From the NCBI RefSeq assembly GCF_947492965.1, contig NZ_CANLOZ010000001.1:62001-126000 (forward strand): a stretch of DNA of 64,000 nucleotides. The letters are read 5' to 3'. Of this stretch, positions 1 to 9,700 are shown piece after piece; the stretch's first letter is position 1, and each line of letters begins with the position of its first letter. Origin of the DNA: an uncultured Aquimarina sp. (lineage in GTDB: Bacteria; Bacteroidota; Bacteroidia; Flavobacteriales; Flavobacteriaceae). Position numbers and translations under genes: made by a program. The notes beneath the pieces were generated by a model, which searched no databases, had not been told where the DNA came from, and saw only the letters and a list, made by a program, of their open reading frames with translations.

Positions 1-1455
1 GAAATAAGTATTTCATATTTTCAAAAAGCGATTGATGTAGCAAAAAGCAATTCGGATAATGAAACCCTCGCTAATGCATACTTAAAATTAGGAAATTCTT
101 ATTTGCAAGATTGGCAAAATCAAAACGCTTTAGATACCTACCATCAAGTGTTACAAATGGCACAGGAACGAGGGAATCTTAAAAAAGAAATTGTTGCCAA
201 ATCCAATATTGTAATTGTGCTCAGAAGAATGAATCAGTTAGATAAAGCACTGGAAGACTGCAGAGGTTTATTGAGTTTTATAGATAAGACATCATATAAG
301 AATAAGAAAAATCATGTAAATGTATTGACGATTATAAGTGAAGTGTATTTAGATCTAGGACAGTTTGATTCTGTTCTAAAATACGCGGATATAGGTATTG
401 CTATTAGTACTCCTTTAAATTATGAAATCGGGATAGCAGATTTATATACCAAAAAAGGAATTGTTTTCTTTAAAAGGAATGACTATGATCAAGCTTTGAG
501 CTTTTTATATAAAGCGGAAAAAATCTTAAACAAATTAAAAGTTAATGATAGATCCAACCAGAGAATTAATGTGAATTATTTTTTGGCGAGTTATTTCTAT
601 GACATGCAATCATATGAAAAAGCAGTTGACTATCTATTAAAAACGATCAATGCCTTAAAGGAAAATGACCTAAGAAAGAATAGAGTGATAGATGCACATA
701 TGCTTCTCGCTAAAAGCTACAAGGAAATTGGAAATACAGATGCCTCAATAGTATGGTTTTCGAAACATCAGGAACTTCAAGATCAATTTCAGAAAGATAA
801 AGATAAAACAGTTCATAAAATCTATGATCAGAGTACACAGCAACTGGATAACAAAATTAGAAAGCTAGAAAGTGAACAGGAAAAAGAACAAAAGCTTAAG
901 AGTTATATTTTATGGGCTTTAGTCATTGTGGCATTATCCCTTGTTTTTATACTAATTACTTATTTTAGAAAGCAAAAAGCAAATAAGAAGGTTTTTAATA
1001 AACTGATTCAAAAAATTTCTGATCTTGAATCAAAAGAAGCTCAAGAAAATATAGAAACTAGAGAGTCTACTAAAGAAATTTATATCGATGATGACAAAAT
1101 TAATGCAGTGCTAAAGGGATTAGAGAAACTAGAAAAGCAAGAGTATTTTTTAAGTGTCGATTGCAATTTAAGATCCATAGCGAAAAAGGTGAAAACCAAT
1201 GCTACCTACCTTTCCAGAATTATAAATAACTATAAAGGAAAAAGTTTTAATGATTATATCAATGACTTAAGAATTGATTACGTATTGAAACGATTAAAAA
1301 ATGACAACAAATTCAGGTCATTTTCTATTAGTTCGATTGCTAGCGAGATTGGATATAAAAGTGATAATTCTTTTACCAAACATTTTAAGGCAAAGACTGG
1401 GTTAAACCCTTCTTATTATATCAAGAATATTGAGAAGTTACCTGTAAAACTATAA
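1..1455 (+). CDS. TPR / transmembrane / AraC-type regulator, 5' end missing
   Basis: The frame is open from base 1, so the gene starts upstream of the window; a TTG at 103 is only an internal codon. The visible part has several TPR-like helical pairs (roughly bases 1-780), a coiled-coil stretch, one membrane helix around bases 905-965 (ILWALVIVALSLVFILITYF) and a C-terminal AraC-type double helix-turn-helix (about 1130-1430, with SISSIASEIGYKSDNSFTKH). This is the usual flavobacterial layout of a periplasmic/cytoplasmic TPR sensor tethered to a DNA-binding domain. It lies directly upstream of the lanthipeptide genes on the same strand, so it is a candidate regulator of them; that link is inferred from position only. 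Confidence 0.85.
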   Translation, partial: EISISYFQKAIDVAKSNSDNETLANAYLKLGNSYLQDWQNQNALDTYHQVLQMAQERGNLKKEIVAKSNIVIVLRRMNQLDKALEDCRGLLSFIDKTSYKNKKNHVNVLTIISEVYLDLGQFDSVLKYADIGIAISTPLNYEIGIADLYTKKGIVFFKRNDYDQALSFLYKAEKILNKLKVNDRSNQRINVNYFLASYFYDMQSYEKAVDYLLKTINALKENDLRKNRVIDAHMLLAKSYKEIGNTDASIVWFSKHQELQDQFQKDKDKTVHKIYDQSTQQLDNKIRKLESEQEKEQKLKSYILWALVIVALSLVFILITYFRKQKANKKVFNKLIQKISDLESKEAQENIETRESTKEIYIDDDKINAVLKGLEKLEKQEYFLSVDCNLRSIAKKVKTNATYLSRIINNYKGKSFNDYINDLRIDYVLKRLKNDNKFRSFSISSIASEIGYKSDNSFTKHFKAKTGLNPSYYIKNIEKLPVKL

Positions 1456-1482
1456 AACTTAAAAAAAGTCAATAGAAGAATG

Positions 1483-1504
1483 CCGCATTTTGTTTAAAAT
1501 GAGG
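1483..1504. promoter_or_regulatory. Imperfect dyad upstream of lanthipeptide precursor 1
   Basis: CCGCATTTT and AAAATGAGG form a near-perfect inverted repeat (8 of 9 positions) around a GTTT spacer, 106 bases before the first precursor. There is no T-run behind it, so it is not a convincing terminator of the regulator gene. The exact reverse complement of its first arm plus one base (CAAAATGCGG) recurs at 1838-1847 before precursor 2. It could be an operator for the AraC-type regulator; this is weakly supported. Confidence 0.3.
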
Positions 1505-1609
1505 TTTGTCAATTATGATTTAAGGCTTGTAAAAAGTATATTTCATTATATTAACTCTATAGATCTTATTAGTTTTTAACGGTTTTTAGGATCTTTTAAA
1601 TATTACATA

Positions 1610-1765
1610 ATGAAAAAGCAATTAAAGAAAAGTGTAAGTCTCAAAAAGCTTACCGTTGCCAGAATTAATGATTATGGTATGACAAAAATTAAAGGAGGCG
1701 ATTGTTTAGCTACTGATCATTGTAATTCACATATGGAATGTGAATCCACTCAACATCGGTATTAG
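1610..1765 (+). CDS. GG-leader class I lanthipeptide-type precursor peptide 1 (51 aa)
   Basis: A short ATG-started frame of 51 residues. The N-terminal 30 residues are a Lys/Leu-rich leader (KKLTVARINDYGMTKIKGG) ending in a double glycine, as in Bacteroidota class I lanthipeptide precursors. The core from residue 31 has three cysteines (C32, C38, C44) with Thr35, Ser40, Ser46 and Thr47 as possible dehydration sites, enough for thioether rings. It is followed by its own terminator and by the modification enzymes LanC and LanB. The product is inferred to be a modified peptide; its activity cannot be judged from sequence. Confidence 0.82.
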   Translation: MKKQLKKSVSLKKLTVARINDYGMTKIKGGDCLATDHCNSHMECESTQHRY

Positions 1766-1790
1766 ATCAACTACAAAAAAAAATAATTAG

Positions 1791-1822
1791 AAAAAGCTTC
1801 ATCAGTAAATGAGGCTTTTTTT
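1791..1822 (+). terminator. Terminator after precursor 1
   Basis: AAAAAGCTTCAT pairs with ATGAGGCTTTTT (one G-T wobble) around a six-base loop and runs into seven T residues. It lies 26 bases after the stop codon of precursor 1 and would end or attenuate that transcript. Confidence 0.8.
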
Positions 1823-1984
1823 ATGCCTTATTTTATCCAAAATGCGGAAATTATACTTTTTTACTGCGTTTCTCTGTGCTAATTTGGTAGAAGAACAAAA
1901 TGAGAAATTGTTAACAATTCATTTTAGCAAGGGGTAACCGAAAACCTTAGAAAAAGAGTAGGTGTCTTAATTAAAATTACATTC

Positions 1985-2137
1985 ATGAAAAAATCATTGA
2001 AAAAGCTGGAGCTTAAAAAACAAACAATTAGTGACTTAAATCTTAATAAAATCAAAGGAGGTATCGATCCAACACATTGTTGTCCTACATTAGATGCTTT
2101 TAACAGCTGTCCTCCTCCAGGAAGATATTGTTTCTAA
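1985..2137 (+). CDS. GG-leader class I lanthipeptide-type precursor peptide 2 (50 aa)
   Basis: Fifty residues from ATG. The leader (KKLELKKQTISDLNLNKIKGG, residues 6-26) resembles that of precursor 1 and ends in Gly25-Gly26. The core is different: it holds four cysteines (C32, C33, C42, C49), Thr30, Thr35 and Ser41, a run of three prolines and a C-terminal PGRYCF. The shared leader and unrelated core suggest one set of enzymes acting on two substrates. Two hairpins follow before lanC. The PGRYC ending recurs in the minus-strand peptide at 13287-13439. Confidence 0.82.
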   Translation: MKKSLKKLELKKQTISDLNLNKIKGGIDPTHCCPTLDAFNSCPPPGRYCF

Positions 2138-2142
2138 TAAAA

Positions 2143-2205
2143 TTATGACAAGTACTATATTTTTTAAAATGATTTCATAGTACCTGTCATAATACAAGTT
2201 TTTTT
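2143..2205 (+). terminator. Terminator after precursor 2
   Basis: A 16-base arm (TTATGACAAGTACTAT, 2143-2158) pairs with ATAGTACCTGTCATAA (2177-2192) with a single G-T wobble, followed a few bases later by seven T residues. It starts six bases after the stop codon. Confidence 0.75.
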
Positions 2206-2221
2206 AATATTTTGAACGCTG

Positions 2222-2250
2222 AAACTGCCTTACTTTTAGGCAGTTTTTTT
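2222..2250 (+). terminator. Second terminator or attenuator before lanC
   Basis: AAACTGCC and GGCAGTTT form a perfect 8-bp stem around a nine-base loop and run into T7. It ends 22 bases before the lanC start, so the LanC/LanB mRNA would come either from read-through or from a promoter overlapping the hairpin. Confidence 0.75.
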
Positions 2251-2272
2251 ATAGTATGTTTTAAAGAGAAAA

Positions 2273-3493
2273 ATGAATACAGAATCTATTTTATTAGATA
2301 AGCTAGAAAAGATTAGTGCTATCCTTTCAGAAAATTATACAGATAATCAACACGTAGGTGTTTTATCCGGAATATCAGGAATTGCATTGTTTCAGTTTTA
2401 TTATGCAAAATTTACTGAGAATGATGCTCATGCTGATGTTGGAGTGGATATGATATCAACAGTGATCGAAAAAATAAATCAAGGCTATAGTTTTCCTACT
2501 TTTTGTACTGGTATAGCGGGAGCAGGTTGGACTATTGAGTTGTTGGACGATGAAGGTTTTATTGATGTGGATTGTGATGAGTTATTGGCAGATTTAGATG
2601 AATACCTAACTAGCGCAATCATTCAAATGGGAGAAAAAGATAAATTTTATGATTTCTTACATGGAACTATTGGAATTGGTTTTTATTTCTTCAAAAGATA
2701 TCAAAACACAAAGTCTAAAACTTTGAAGGATGCTTATAAAGCAAAACTTTTAGAACTTATTGCCTCCCTAAAAAGAACCGCAATTGAAGAAGATAGTATG
2801 TTAAAATGGGAAACCTCTTTTAGTAATAATACTAGAGTAATTGGAGCCAATCTTAGTTTGTCTCATGGTATGGCAAGCATTGTTAATTTTTTATCACGTT
2901 TGTTAGGCTACGATGATTTTAAGGATGAGGTTAGACCTCTTTTAGAGAAAGCTACTCAGTTCATCCTAAGTTATGAAAATACAGATTCTTCTTGTTCTTC
3001 GTCTTTTCCAAGTTGGATTTATGAAGGCATGGAAAAGAATGGCCAAGAACGTTTAGCTTGGTGTTATGGTGATTTAGGGATTGGACTTACTTTATTTAGG
3101 GTTGGAAGAGCATTAAAAAATGATATGATAACCGAAAAAGGGATGAAAACAGTAGAACATTCTTGCAAACGAAGAGATCTGGAAGAAGCCAAAGTAAAAG
3201 ACAATGGTTTGTGTCATGGTACTTTTGGTATGGTACAGATTTACAATTATATGTACAAGGAAACAAAAAAGGAGATTTTTAGGGAAACCGCAAATTTTTG
3301 GATGGAGCAAGGGATCGATATGGCCATACACAAAGATGGGTACGTAGGATATAAGCAATGGTTTGGAGGAGAAGATCAAGGCTGGAGAAAGGAAATCAAT
3401 TTATTAGAAGGTATCGCTGGGATTGGGTTAAGTATTATCTCTTATTTGGCGCCATTTGATACGAAATGGGATGAATGTTTATTAATCAGTTAA
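2273..3493 (+). CDS. lanC: LanC-like lanthionine synthetase (cyclase)
   Basis: A 406-residue cytosolic protein of the LanC family, which is known to use zinc to activate cysteine thiols for addition to dehydrated Ser/Thr. The expected zinc ligands are visible: Cys264 in AWCYGDLGIG and Cys314-His315 in CHGTFG. The repeated GxxGxG-type helix starts (LSGISGIALF, FLHGTIGIGF, SLSHGMASI) of the double alpha-barrel are also present. Length is normal for the family. It is followed 18 bases later by the LanB gene, in the same operon, and preceded by two precursor genes. Confidence 0.93.
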   Translation: MNTESILLDKLEKISAILSENYTDNQHVGVLSGISGIALFQFYYAKFTENDAHADVGVDMISTVIEKINQGYSFPTFCTGIAGAGWTIELLDDEGFIDVDCDELLADLDEYLTSAIIQMGEKDKFYDFLHGTIGIGFYFFKRYQNTKSKTLKDAYKAKLLELIASLKRTAIEEDSMLKWETSFSNNTRVIGANLSLSHGMASIVNFLSRLLGYDDFKDEVRPLLEKATQFILSYENTDSSCSSSFPSWIYEGMEKNGQERLAWCYGDLGIGLTLFRVGRALKNDMITEKGMKTVEHSCKRRDLEEAKVKDNGLCHGTFGMVQIYNYMYKETKKEIFRETANFWMEQGIDMAIHKDGYVGYKQWFGGEDQGWRKEINLLEGIAGIGLSIISYLAPFDTKWDECLLIS

Positions 3494-3511
3494 TTTGAAG
3501 TATAAAGTAAT

Positions 3512-5746
3512 ATGAGCTATAAAAATTTTCCAAAATATGTTTTGCGAGCTCCTCTTTTTTCTTTTTCCTTTTTTAAAGAATTAACTGGGGATAATGAACT
3601 GAAAGAAGAAAAGCTAAAAAAGATATGTTCGGATCAGATTATTAAAGAGGCAATTTTTTTAGCTTCACCTTCCTTATATCAAGAATTTGAAAAGTGGTTA
3701 GTTGGGAATCTTACCGAAAAAGCAGCTTCGGAGCGTATGATGTATTCTGTGCTGAAGTATTTAAGTAGAATGTCTTCAAGATGTACGCCCTTTGGTATTT
3801 TTGCTGGAACTTCGGTAGGAAGCTTTTCGGAAATTGCAAACATTACACTCTCAGATAAATCAAAAAACAATCGTCATACACGATTGGATATGAATTATTT
3901 GGTAGCACTGTCCCAAGATATTGTAAAGGACGAAAAAATTAAAGAACAATTACTCTTCTATCCCAATACTAGTATCTACAAAGCTGGCAAACAATTAAGA
4001 TATGTAGAATACTCTTATGTTAAAAGTAGAAGGGTTCATCATATTGTAGCAGTAGAAGATTCTGAATACTTACAAATAATATTAGGACAAGCGCGAAAAG
4101 GGGCTTTATTAAGAGATTTAGCGGCATTACTGGTAGATGATGATATTACATTAGAAGATGCATCAGGGTTTCTCGATCAATTAGTGGACAGTCAATTACT
4201 GATTAGCGAATTAGAACCTTCAGTGTCTGGACCAGAATTTTTGGATCAGATAATGCCAGTTTTAAAAAGACTTTCAGGGACAGAATATATTATTTCCGAA
4301 CTAGAGAATGTTCAGTCTACCCTAAGTCGAATTGATGAAAATATAGGTAACAATGCATATGAGTATATAAAACTAAGTGAATCTCTTAAGAAACTGGGGA
4401 CAGAATTCGAATTAAAATATATGTTTCAGACAGATATGAGCTTATCTGTAGAATCGAATACCCTCAGTTATGATACCATTAAAAAAATAAGAAAGGGGCT
4501 TTCTATTATTAATAAATTAACCTTACCACCAAAAGAAACTTTTATTTCTAGATTTAGAACAGCGTTTTATGAACGTTATGAGAGTAGAGAAGTTTCCTTG
4601 TCTAATGCTCTGGATGTAGAACTTGGTATTGGTTTTTTACAAGATAAGGATTCGGGCGATGTAAGTCAGATTATAGATGATCTTATGCTGCCTTATAATT
4701 CGGAGAAAGTAGTTGTTAGAGATGTGAAATGGTCAGCTATTAATTCGGTACTTCAGAAGAAATTGGTAAAAAGTATAAAGGAAGAAGAGCAAACGTTAGT
4801 AGTAACCGATGAAGACTTTAAAGGATTGGAAGAGAATTGGGAAGATTTACCAGATACCATTTCTGCGATGGTAGAGTTGGTAAAAGTCAAGTCCGAGGAA
4901 AAAATAATAATGTCCAGTTGTGGAGGTTCGAGTGCTGCCAATTTATTGGGTAGATTCTGTCATGGAGATAAAGAATTAAATACATATACGCATGAGATAA
5001 TTGATGTAGAAACCAAATTAAATCCGGATAAAATTCTTGCTGAGATTGTCCATTTACCAGAATCGAGAGTTGGGAATATTTTAATGAGACCAAATTTTAG
5101 AAAATATGAAATACCTTATTTAGCAAAATCTATTCTAAAAGATGAAGATCAATTATTATTAGATGATCTAATGATCTCAGCAACTCCAAGAGGCAAAGTG
5201 AAACTTAGGTCTAAAAAATTTGATAAAGAGGTAATACCACATCTTACAAACGCTCATAATTATTCGAGTAATGCTTTACCTATCTATCAGTTTTTAGCAA
5301 ATATGCAAACTCAAAATATAAGAGGCGGAATTGGATTTGATTGGGGACCTTTTGCCGATGAATACGATTTTTTGCCTAGGGTAGAGTATAAAGATGTTAT
5401 ACTCTCTAGTGCAATATGGAATATATCCTCTAAAGATATTAAAGAGCTTTTGGGGGTATTAAAAGATGAAGAGAAATTCTTGGAAGAATTAAACAAATTT
5501 ATTGATGCCAAGAAACTACCTCGTTTTGTGCTGCTCGCTGATGGAGACAATGAGTTGCTGGTGAATACTAGGAACACAACGTCAATAAAAATGTTATTGA
5601 ATACTGTAAAGAAAAGAGGAAGATTTAAATTAAAAGAGTTTTTGCATACCGAAGATAGTATTGTAAAGAGTGGTGATAAAGCATTTACAAACCAAATTGT
5701 AGTGTCTTTTTACAACGAAAAGAAACTAAAAAATATACAGAATTAA
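3512..5746 (+). CDS. lanB: LanB-type lantibiotic dehydratase, glutamylation half
   Basis: A 744-residue protein matching the large N-terminal part of class I lantibiotic dehydratases, including the early RAPLFSF segment and the SRMSSRCTPFGIFAGTSVGS block typical of the family. In the known mechanism this part moves glutamate from glutamyl-tRNA onto Ser/Thr of the precursor. The elimination domain, which is fused in many Gram-positive LanB proteins, is encoded by the next gene. The stop codon overlaps the ATG of that gene (TAATG), so translation is probably coupled. Confidence 0.93.
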   Translation: MSYKNFPKYVLRAPLFSFSFFKELTGDNELKEEKLKKICSDQIIKEAIFLASPSLYQEFEKWLVGNLTEKAASERMMYSVLKYLSRMSSRCTPFGIFAGTSVGSFSEIANITLSDKSKNNRHTRLDMNYLVALSQDIVKDEKIKEQLLFYPNTSIYKAGKQLRYVEYSYVKSRRVHHIVAVEDSEYLQIILGQARKGALLRDLAALLVDDDITLEDASGFLDQLVDSQLLISELEPSVSGPEFLDQIMPVLKRLSGTEYIISELENVQSTLSRIDENIGNNAYEYIKLSESLKKLGTEFELKYMFQTDMSLSVESNTLSYDTIKKIRKGLSIINKLTLPPKETFISRFRTAFYERYESREVSLSNALDVELGIGFLQDKDSGDVSQIIDDLMLPYNSEKVVVRDVKWSAINSVLQKKLVKSIKEEEQTLVVTDEDFKGLEENWEDLPDTISAMVELVKVKSEEKIIMSSCGGSSAANLLGRFCHGDKELNTYTHEIIDVETKLNPDKILAEIVHLPESRVGNILMRPNFRKYEIPYLAKSILKDEDQLLLDDLMISATPRGKVKLRSKKFDKEVIPHLTNAHNYSSNALPIYQFLANMQTQNIRGGIGFDWGPFADEYDFLPRVEYKDVILSSAIWNISSKDIKELLGVLKDEEKFLEELNKFIDAKKLPRFVLLADGDNELLVNTRNTTSIKMLLNTVKKRGRFKLKEFLHTEDSIVKSGDKAFTNQIVVSFYNEKKLKNIQN

Positions 5747-6639
5747 TGGAAGGAGTACAAAGAGCTTTTATTATAGGTAGTGAATGGTTATACTATAAAA
5801 TCTATACTGGTCCTAAAACTTCAGACCTTATTCTAACTGAAATTATAAAACCTATAGCGAGTCATCTTTTAGAACAAGATGTTATTGATAAGTGGTTCTT
5901 CATTCGGTATAACGACCCTAAACATCATATTAGAGTTAGATTTCACTACAATGAACCAGAAAATGTAGCAGCTGTCATTAACGCATTGTATGCAGGATTA
6001 AAAGAGTTTTCTGATGAAGATTTAATATGGAAAATACAGTTGGATACGTATCAAAGGGAGATTGAACGTTACGGTGTTGATACAATGGTAGCTTCAGAAG
6101 AATTATTTTTTCTGGATAGCAAGATGATCGTAGATTTTCTCGATTTGATTGATGGAGATGAAGGGGAAGAGTTAAGATGGTTGTTTGGGATAAGAGCAAT
6201 CGATCAGTTGCTTGCGGATTTTGGATATGATGAAGACCAGAAATTGGTTTTAATGGAGCGATTAAAAACTGGTTTTGGAGCAGAGTTTGGGATGAATAAA
6301 AATCTCAAAAAGCAAATGGATAAGAAGTTTAGAAATGAGCAAGAAAAGATTAAAAATTTTCTTAGTCTTAGCAAAGAAGCAACTCCTGAATATATACCAA
6401 TTCTTGATCTGCTTGAAGAAAAAAGTACCAAGAGTAAAGCCTTAGTTGGTAGTATAAAATCTAAGGTGAATACTTCAATATTAGATGATAGAATGAGTAG
6501 TTATATTCATATGCTTATGAACAGGTTGTTTAGATCTAAAAATCGTTTGCATGAGATGGTTCTTTATGATTTGCTATATAGAAATTATAAAATTGCCTGG
6601 GGAATCCGAAAATTTAAAAACAAAAAACAACCTAATTAA
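5746..6639 (+). CDS. Thiopeptide-type bacteriocin biosynthesis protein (LanB elimination half)
   Basis: A 297-residue protein like the C-terminal domain of LanB (SpaB_C / thiopeptide-type). The start region (SEWLYYKIYTGPKTSDLIL), the FIRYNDPKHHIRVRF block and the C-terminal SSYIHMLMNRLFRSKNRLHE are hallmarks. In split dehydratases this partner performs glutamate elimination to give dehydroamino acids. It overlaps the previous gene by one base and is the last gene of the cluster; neither a transporter nor a leader peptidase follows before the strand switches. Confidence 0.92.
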   Translation: MEGVQRAFIIGSEWLYYKIYTGPKTSDLILTEIIKPIASHLLEQDVIDKWFFIRYNDPKHHIRVRFHYNEPENVAAVINALYAGLKEFSDEDLIWKIQLDTYQREIERYGVDTMVASEELFFLDSKMIVDFLDLIDGDEGEELRWLFGIRAIDQLLADFGYDEDQKLVLMERLKTGFGAEFGMNKNLKKQMDKKFRNEQEKIKNFLSLSKEATPEYIPILDLLEEKSTKSKALVGSIKSKVNTSILDDRMSSYIHMLMNRLFRSKNRLHEMVLYDLLYRNYKIAWGIRKFKNKKQPN

Positions 6640-6673
6640 ATCATTACCAATACGTCTTTGTTTCAAAAATTTT

Positions 6674-6720
6674 AAATTGAATGAGGTAGAGGTATTTTAA
6701 AGTTACTTCCTTTTCAATTT
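6674..6720. terminator. Imperfect convergent terminator
   Basis: AAATTGAATGAGG and CCTTTTCAATTT form an imperfect stem between the end of the lanthipeptide operon (plus) and the end of the large repeat protein gene (minus). It is AT-rich and less convincing than the hairpins after the precursors. Confidence 0.4.
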
Positions 6721-6754
6721 AATTTCTACATCATACCACTTTCAAAACAGAACT

Positions 6755-9700
6755 TTATTCTTTGATAATTTTTTTAGTAATTGTTGATGTTTCAGAAAAT
6801 ATTTTCATTAAATATAAACCTGAATGAAATGTAGAAATATCAATACTATTAGAAGTGTTATGACTGTCTAATATTTCAGAAAATATTAGTTTACCGTGAA
6901 TATCGTAAAATTCAACACTTTTTAATTTTAGATTTAACTCACCAGATATATTAATTGTGTTTTTTGATGGTATTGGATAAATGGCAAGCCTTTCCAAAGG
7001 ATTTTCATCATTAACGCTTAAGGTATTGTCAAAATTAATCATAAATTCAGTTAATACGGTATTTTCATTCCCATACAGATCGGTAAAGCTCCCAGGATTA
7101 ATATAAACGGTTACTGTTCCCGTGGTGATAGCAGTAACAGTTGCCTGATAGGAGAGACCTCCTCCAGAAAAATTACTTATTGTTCCATTATCAACAATAA
7201 TATCATTCAAACTAAAATTATTAATATCCTCATCAAAATTAATTGTGATTTCAAAAGAAGAGTTAGCCGTAGGATTGCTTTCGGCAGAGGTAATACTTGC
7301 AATTGGAGGTATATCATCTATGACTAATATATTTATATTGGATGAATTAGCACAAATGTTGGCAACGGTATATGTAATTGTATATGTATTCGGTACTGAA
7401 TTGGTTAGGTTGATTTCTCCCGTACTACCATCTATATCTAATCCAGTTGGTATTGCGTTGAAAACACCACCTGTGATCCCTGTAATAATAGGAACTGCGT
7501 TTGGAGCTGTGGTTGAAAAGGAGGATTCAGTGTATAAAAATGATGCGTCATCTAAATCGTTAATAGTAATATTAAAATCAAATGAGTTAGGACAAGTTCC
7601 AGTTGTGGTATAGGTTACTACATAATCACCCGGATCACTGTTAGTAATATCAATAACTCCTGAATCAGGATCAATATCCAATCCAGTTGTACTAGAGAAT
7701 ATCCCTCCTGTTAGTCCTGTAACAGTAGGTGTTGCCTCAGATTGATCTTTACAGTATAAGGATTGATCATAGCTAAAGCTAGGATCATCAAGTTCAGTTA
7801 TATTTACGTTTACTTGACTGGAGTTTGGACAAGTTCCAGTTGTAGTATAGGTTACTACATAATCACCCGGATCACTATTTGTGATATCAATAACTCCTGA
7901 ATCAGGATCAATATCTAATCCAGTTGTACTAGCGAATACTCCACCAGTTAGTCCTGTAATAGCAGGTGTTGCCTCAGATTGATCTTTACAATACAAGGAT
8001 TGGTCATAGCTAAAGCTAGGATCATCAAGTTCAGTTATATTTACGTTTACTTGACTGGAGTTTGGACAAGTTCCAGTTGTGGTATAGGTTACTATATAAT
8101 CACCCGGATCACTATTTGTGATATCAATAACTCCTGAATCAGGATCAATATCCAATCCAGTTGTACTAGAGAATATCCCTCCTGTTAGTCCTGTAATAGC
8201 AGGTGTTGCCTCAGATTGATCTTTACAATATAAGGATTGGTCATAGCTAAAGCTAGCATCATCAAGTTCAGTTATATTTACGTTTACTTGACTGGAGTTA
8301 GGACAAGTTCCAGTGGTAGTATAGGTTACTATATAATCACCGGGATCACTATTTGTGATATCAATAACTCCTGAATCAGGATCAATATCTAATCCAGTTG
8401 TACTAGCGAATACTCCACCAGTTAGTCCTGTAATAGCAGGTGTTGCCTCAGATTGATCTTTACAATATAATGATTGGTCATAGCTAAAGCTAGGATCATC
8501 AAGTTCAGTTATATTTACGTTTACTTGACTGGAGTTTGGACAAGTTCCAGTTGTGGTATAGGTTACTATATAATCACCGAGATCACTATTTGTGATATCA
8601 ATAACTCCTGAATCAGGATCAATATCCAATCCAGTTGTACTAGAGAACACTCCACCAGTTAGTCCTGTAATATCAGGTATTGCCTCAGATTGATCTTTAC
8701 AATATAATGATTGATCATAGCTAAAGCTAGGATCATCAAGTTCAGTTATATTTACATTTACTTGACTGGAGTTTGGACAAGTTCCAGTTGTGGTATAGGT
8801 AACTACATAATCCCCAGGATCACTATTTGTGATATCAATAACTCCTGAATCAGGATCAATATCCAATCCAGTTGTACTAGAGAATACTCCACCTGTTGGT
8901 CCTGTAACAGTGGGTGTTGTTTCGGATTGATCTTTACAGTACAAGGATTGATCATAGCTAAAGCTAGCATCATCAAGATCTGTTATATTTACGTTTACTT
9001 GACTGGAGTTTGGACAAGTTCCAGTTGTGGTATAGGTTACTATATAATCACCCGGATCACTATTTGTGATATCAATAACTCCTGAATCAGGATCAATATC
9101 CAATCCAGTTGTACTAGAGAATATCCCTCCTGTTAGTCCTGTAATAGCAGGTGTTGCCTCAGATTGATCTTTACAATATAAGGATTGATCATAGCTAAAG
9201 CTAGGATCATCAAGTTCAGTTATATTTACGTTTACTTGACTGGAGTTTGGACAAGTTCCAGTGGTAGTATAGGTTACTATATAATCACCGGGATCACTAT
9301 TTGTGATATCAATAACTCCTGAATCAGGATCAATATCTAATCCAGTTGTACTAGCGAATACTCCACCAGTTAGTCCTGTAATAGCAGGTGTTGCCTCAGA
9401 TTGATCTTTACAATATAATGATTGGTCATAGCTAAAGCTAGGATCATCAAGTTCAGTTATATTTACGTTTACTTGACTGGAGTTTGGACAAGTTCCAGTT
9501 GTGGTATAGGTTACTATATAATCACCGGGATCACTATTTGTGATATCAATAACTCCTGAATCAGGATCAATATCCAATCCAGTTGTACTAGAGAAGATCC
9601 CTCCTGTTAATCCTGTGATTGATGGCGTTGCCTCAGATTGATCTTTACAGTATAAGGATTGGTCATAGCTAAAGCTAGGATCATCAAGAGCTGTTATATT

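Noticed and set aside
7245..7613. Open frame of 122 codons on the plus strand
   Set aside because: It lies antisense within the coding frame of the large repeat protein and has no recognisable domain; it is a shadow.
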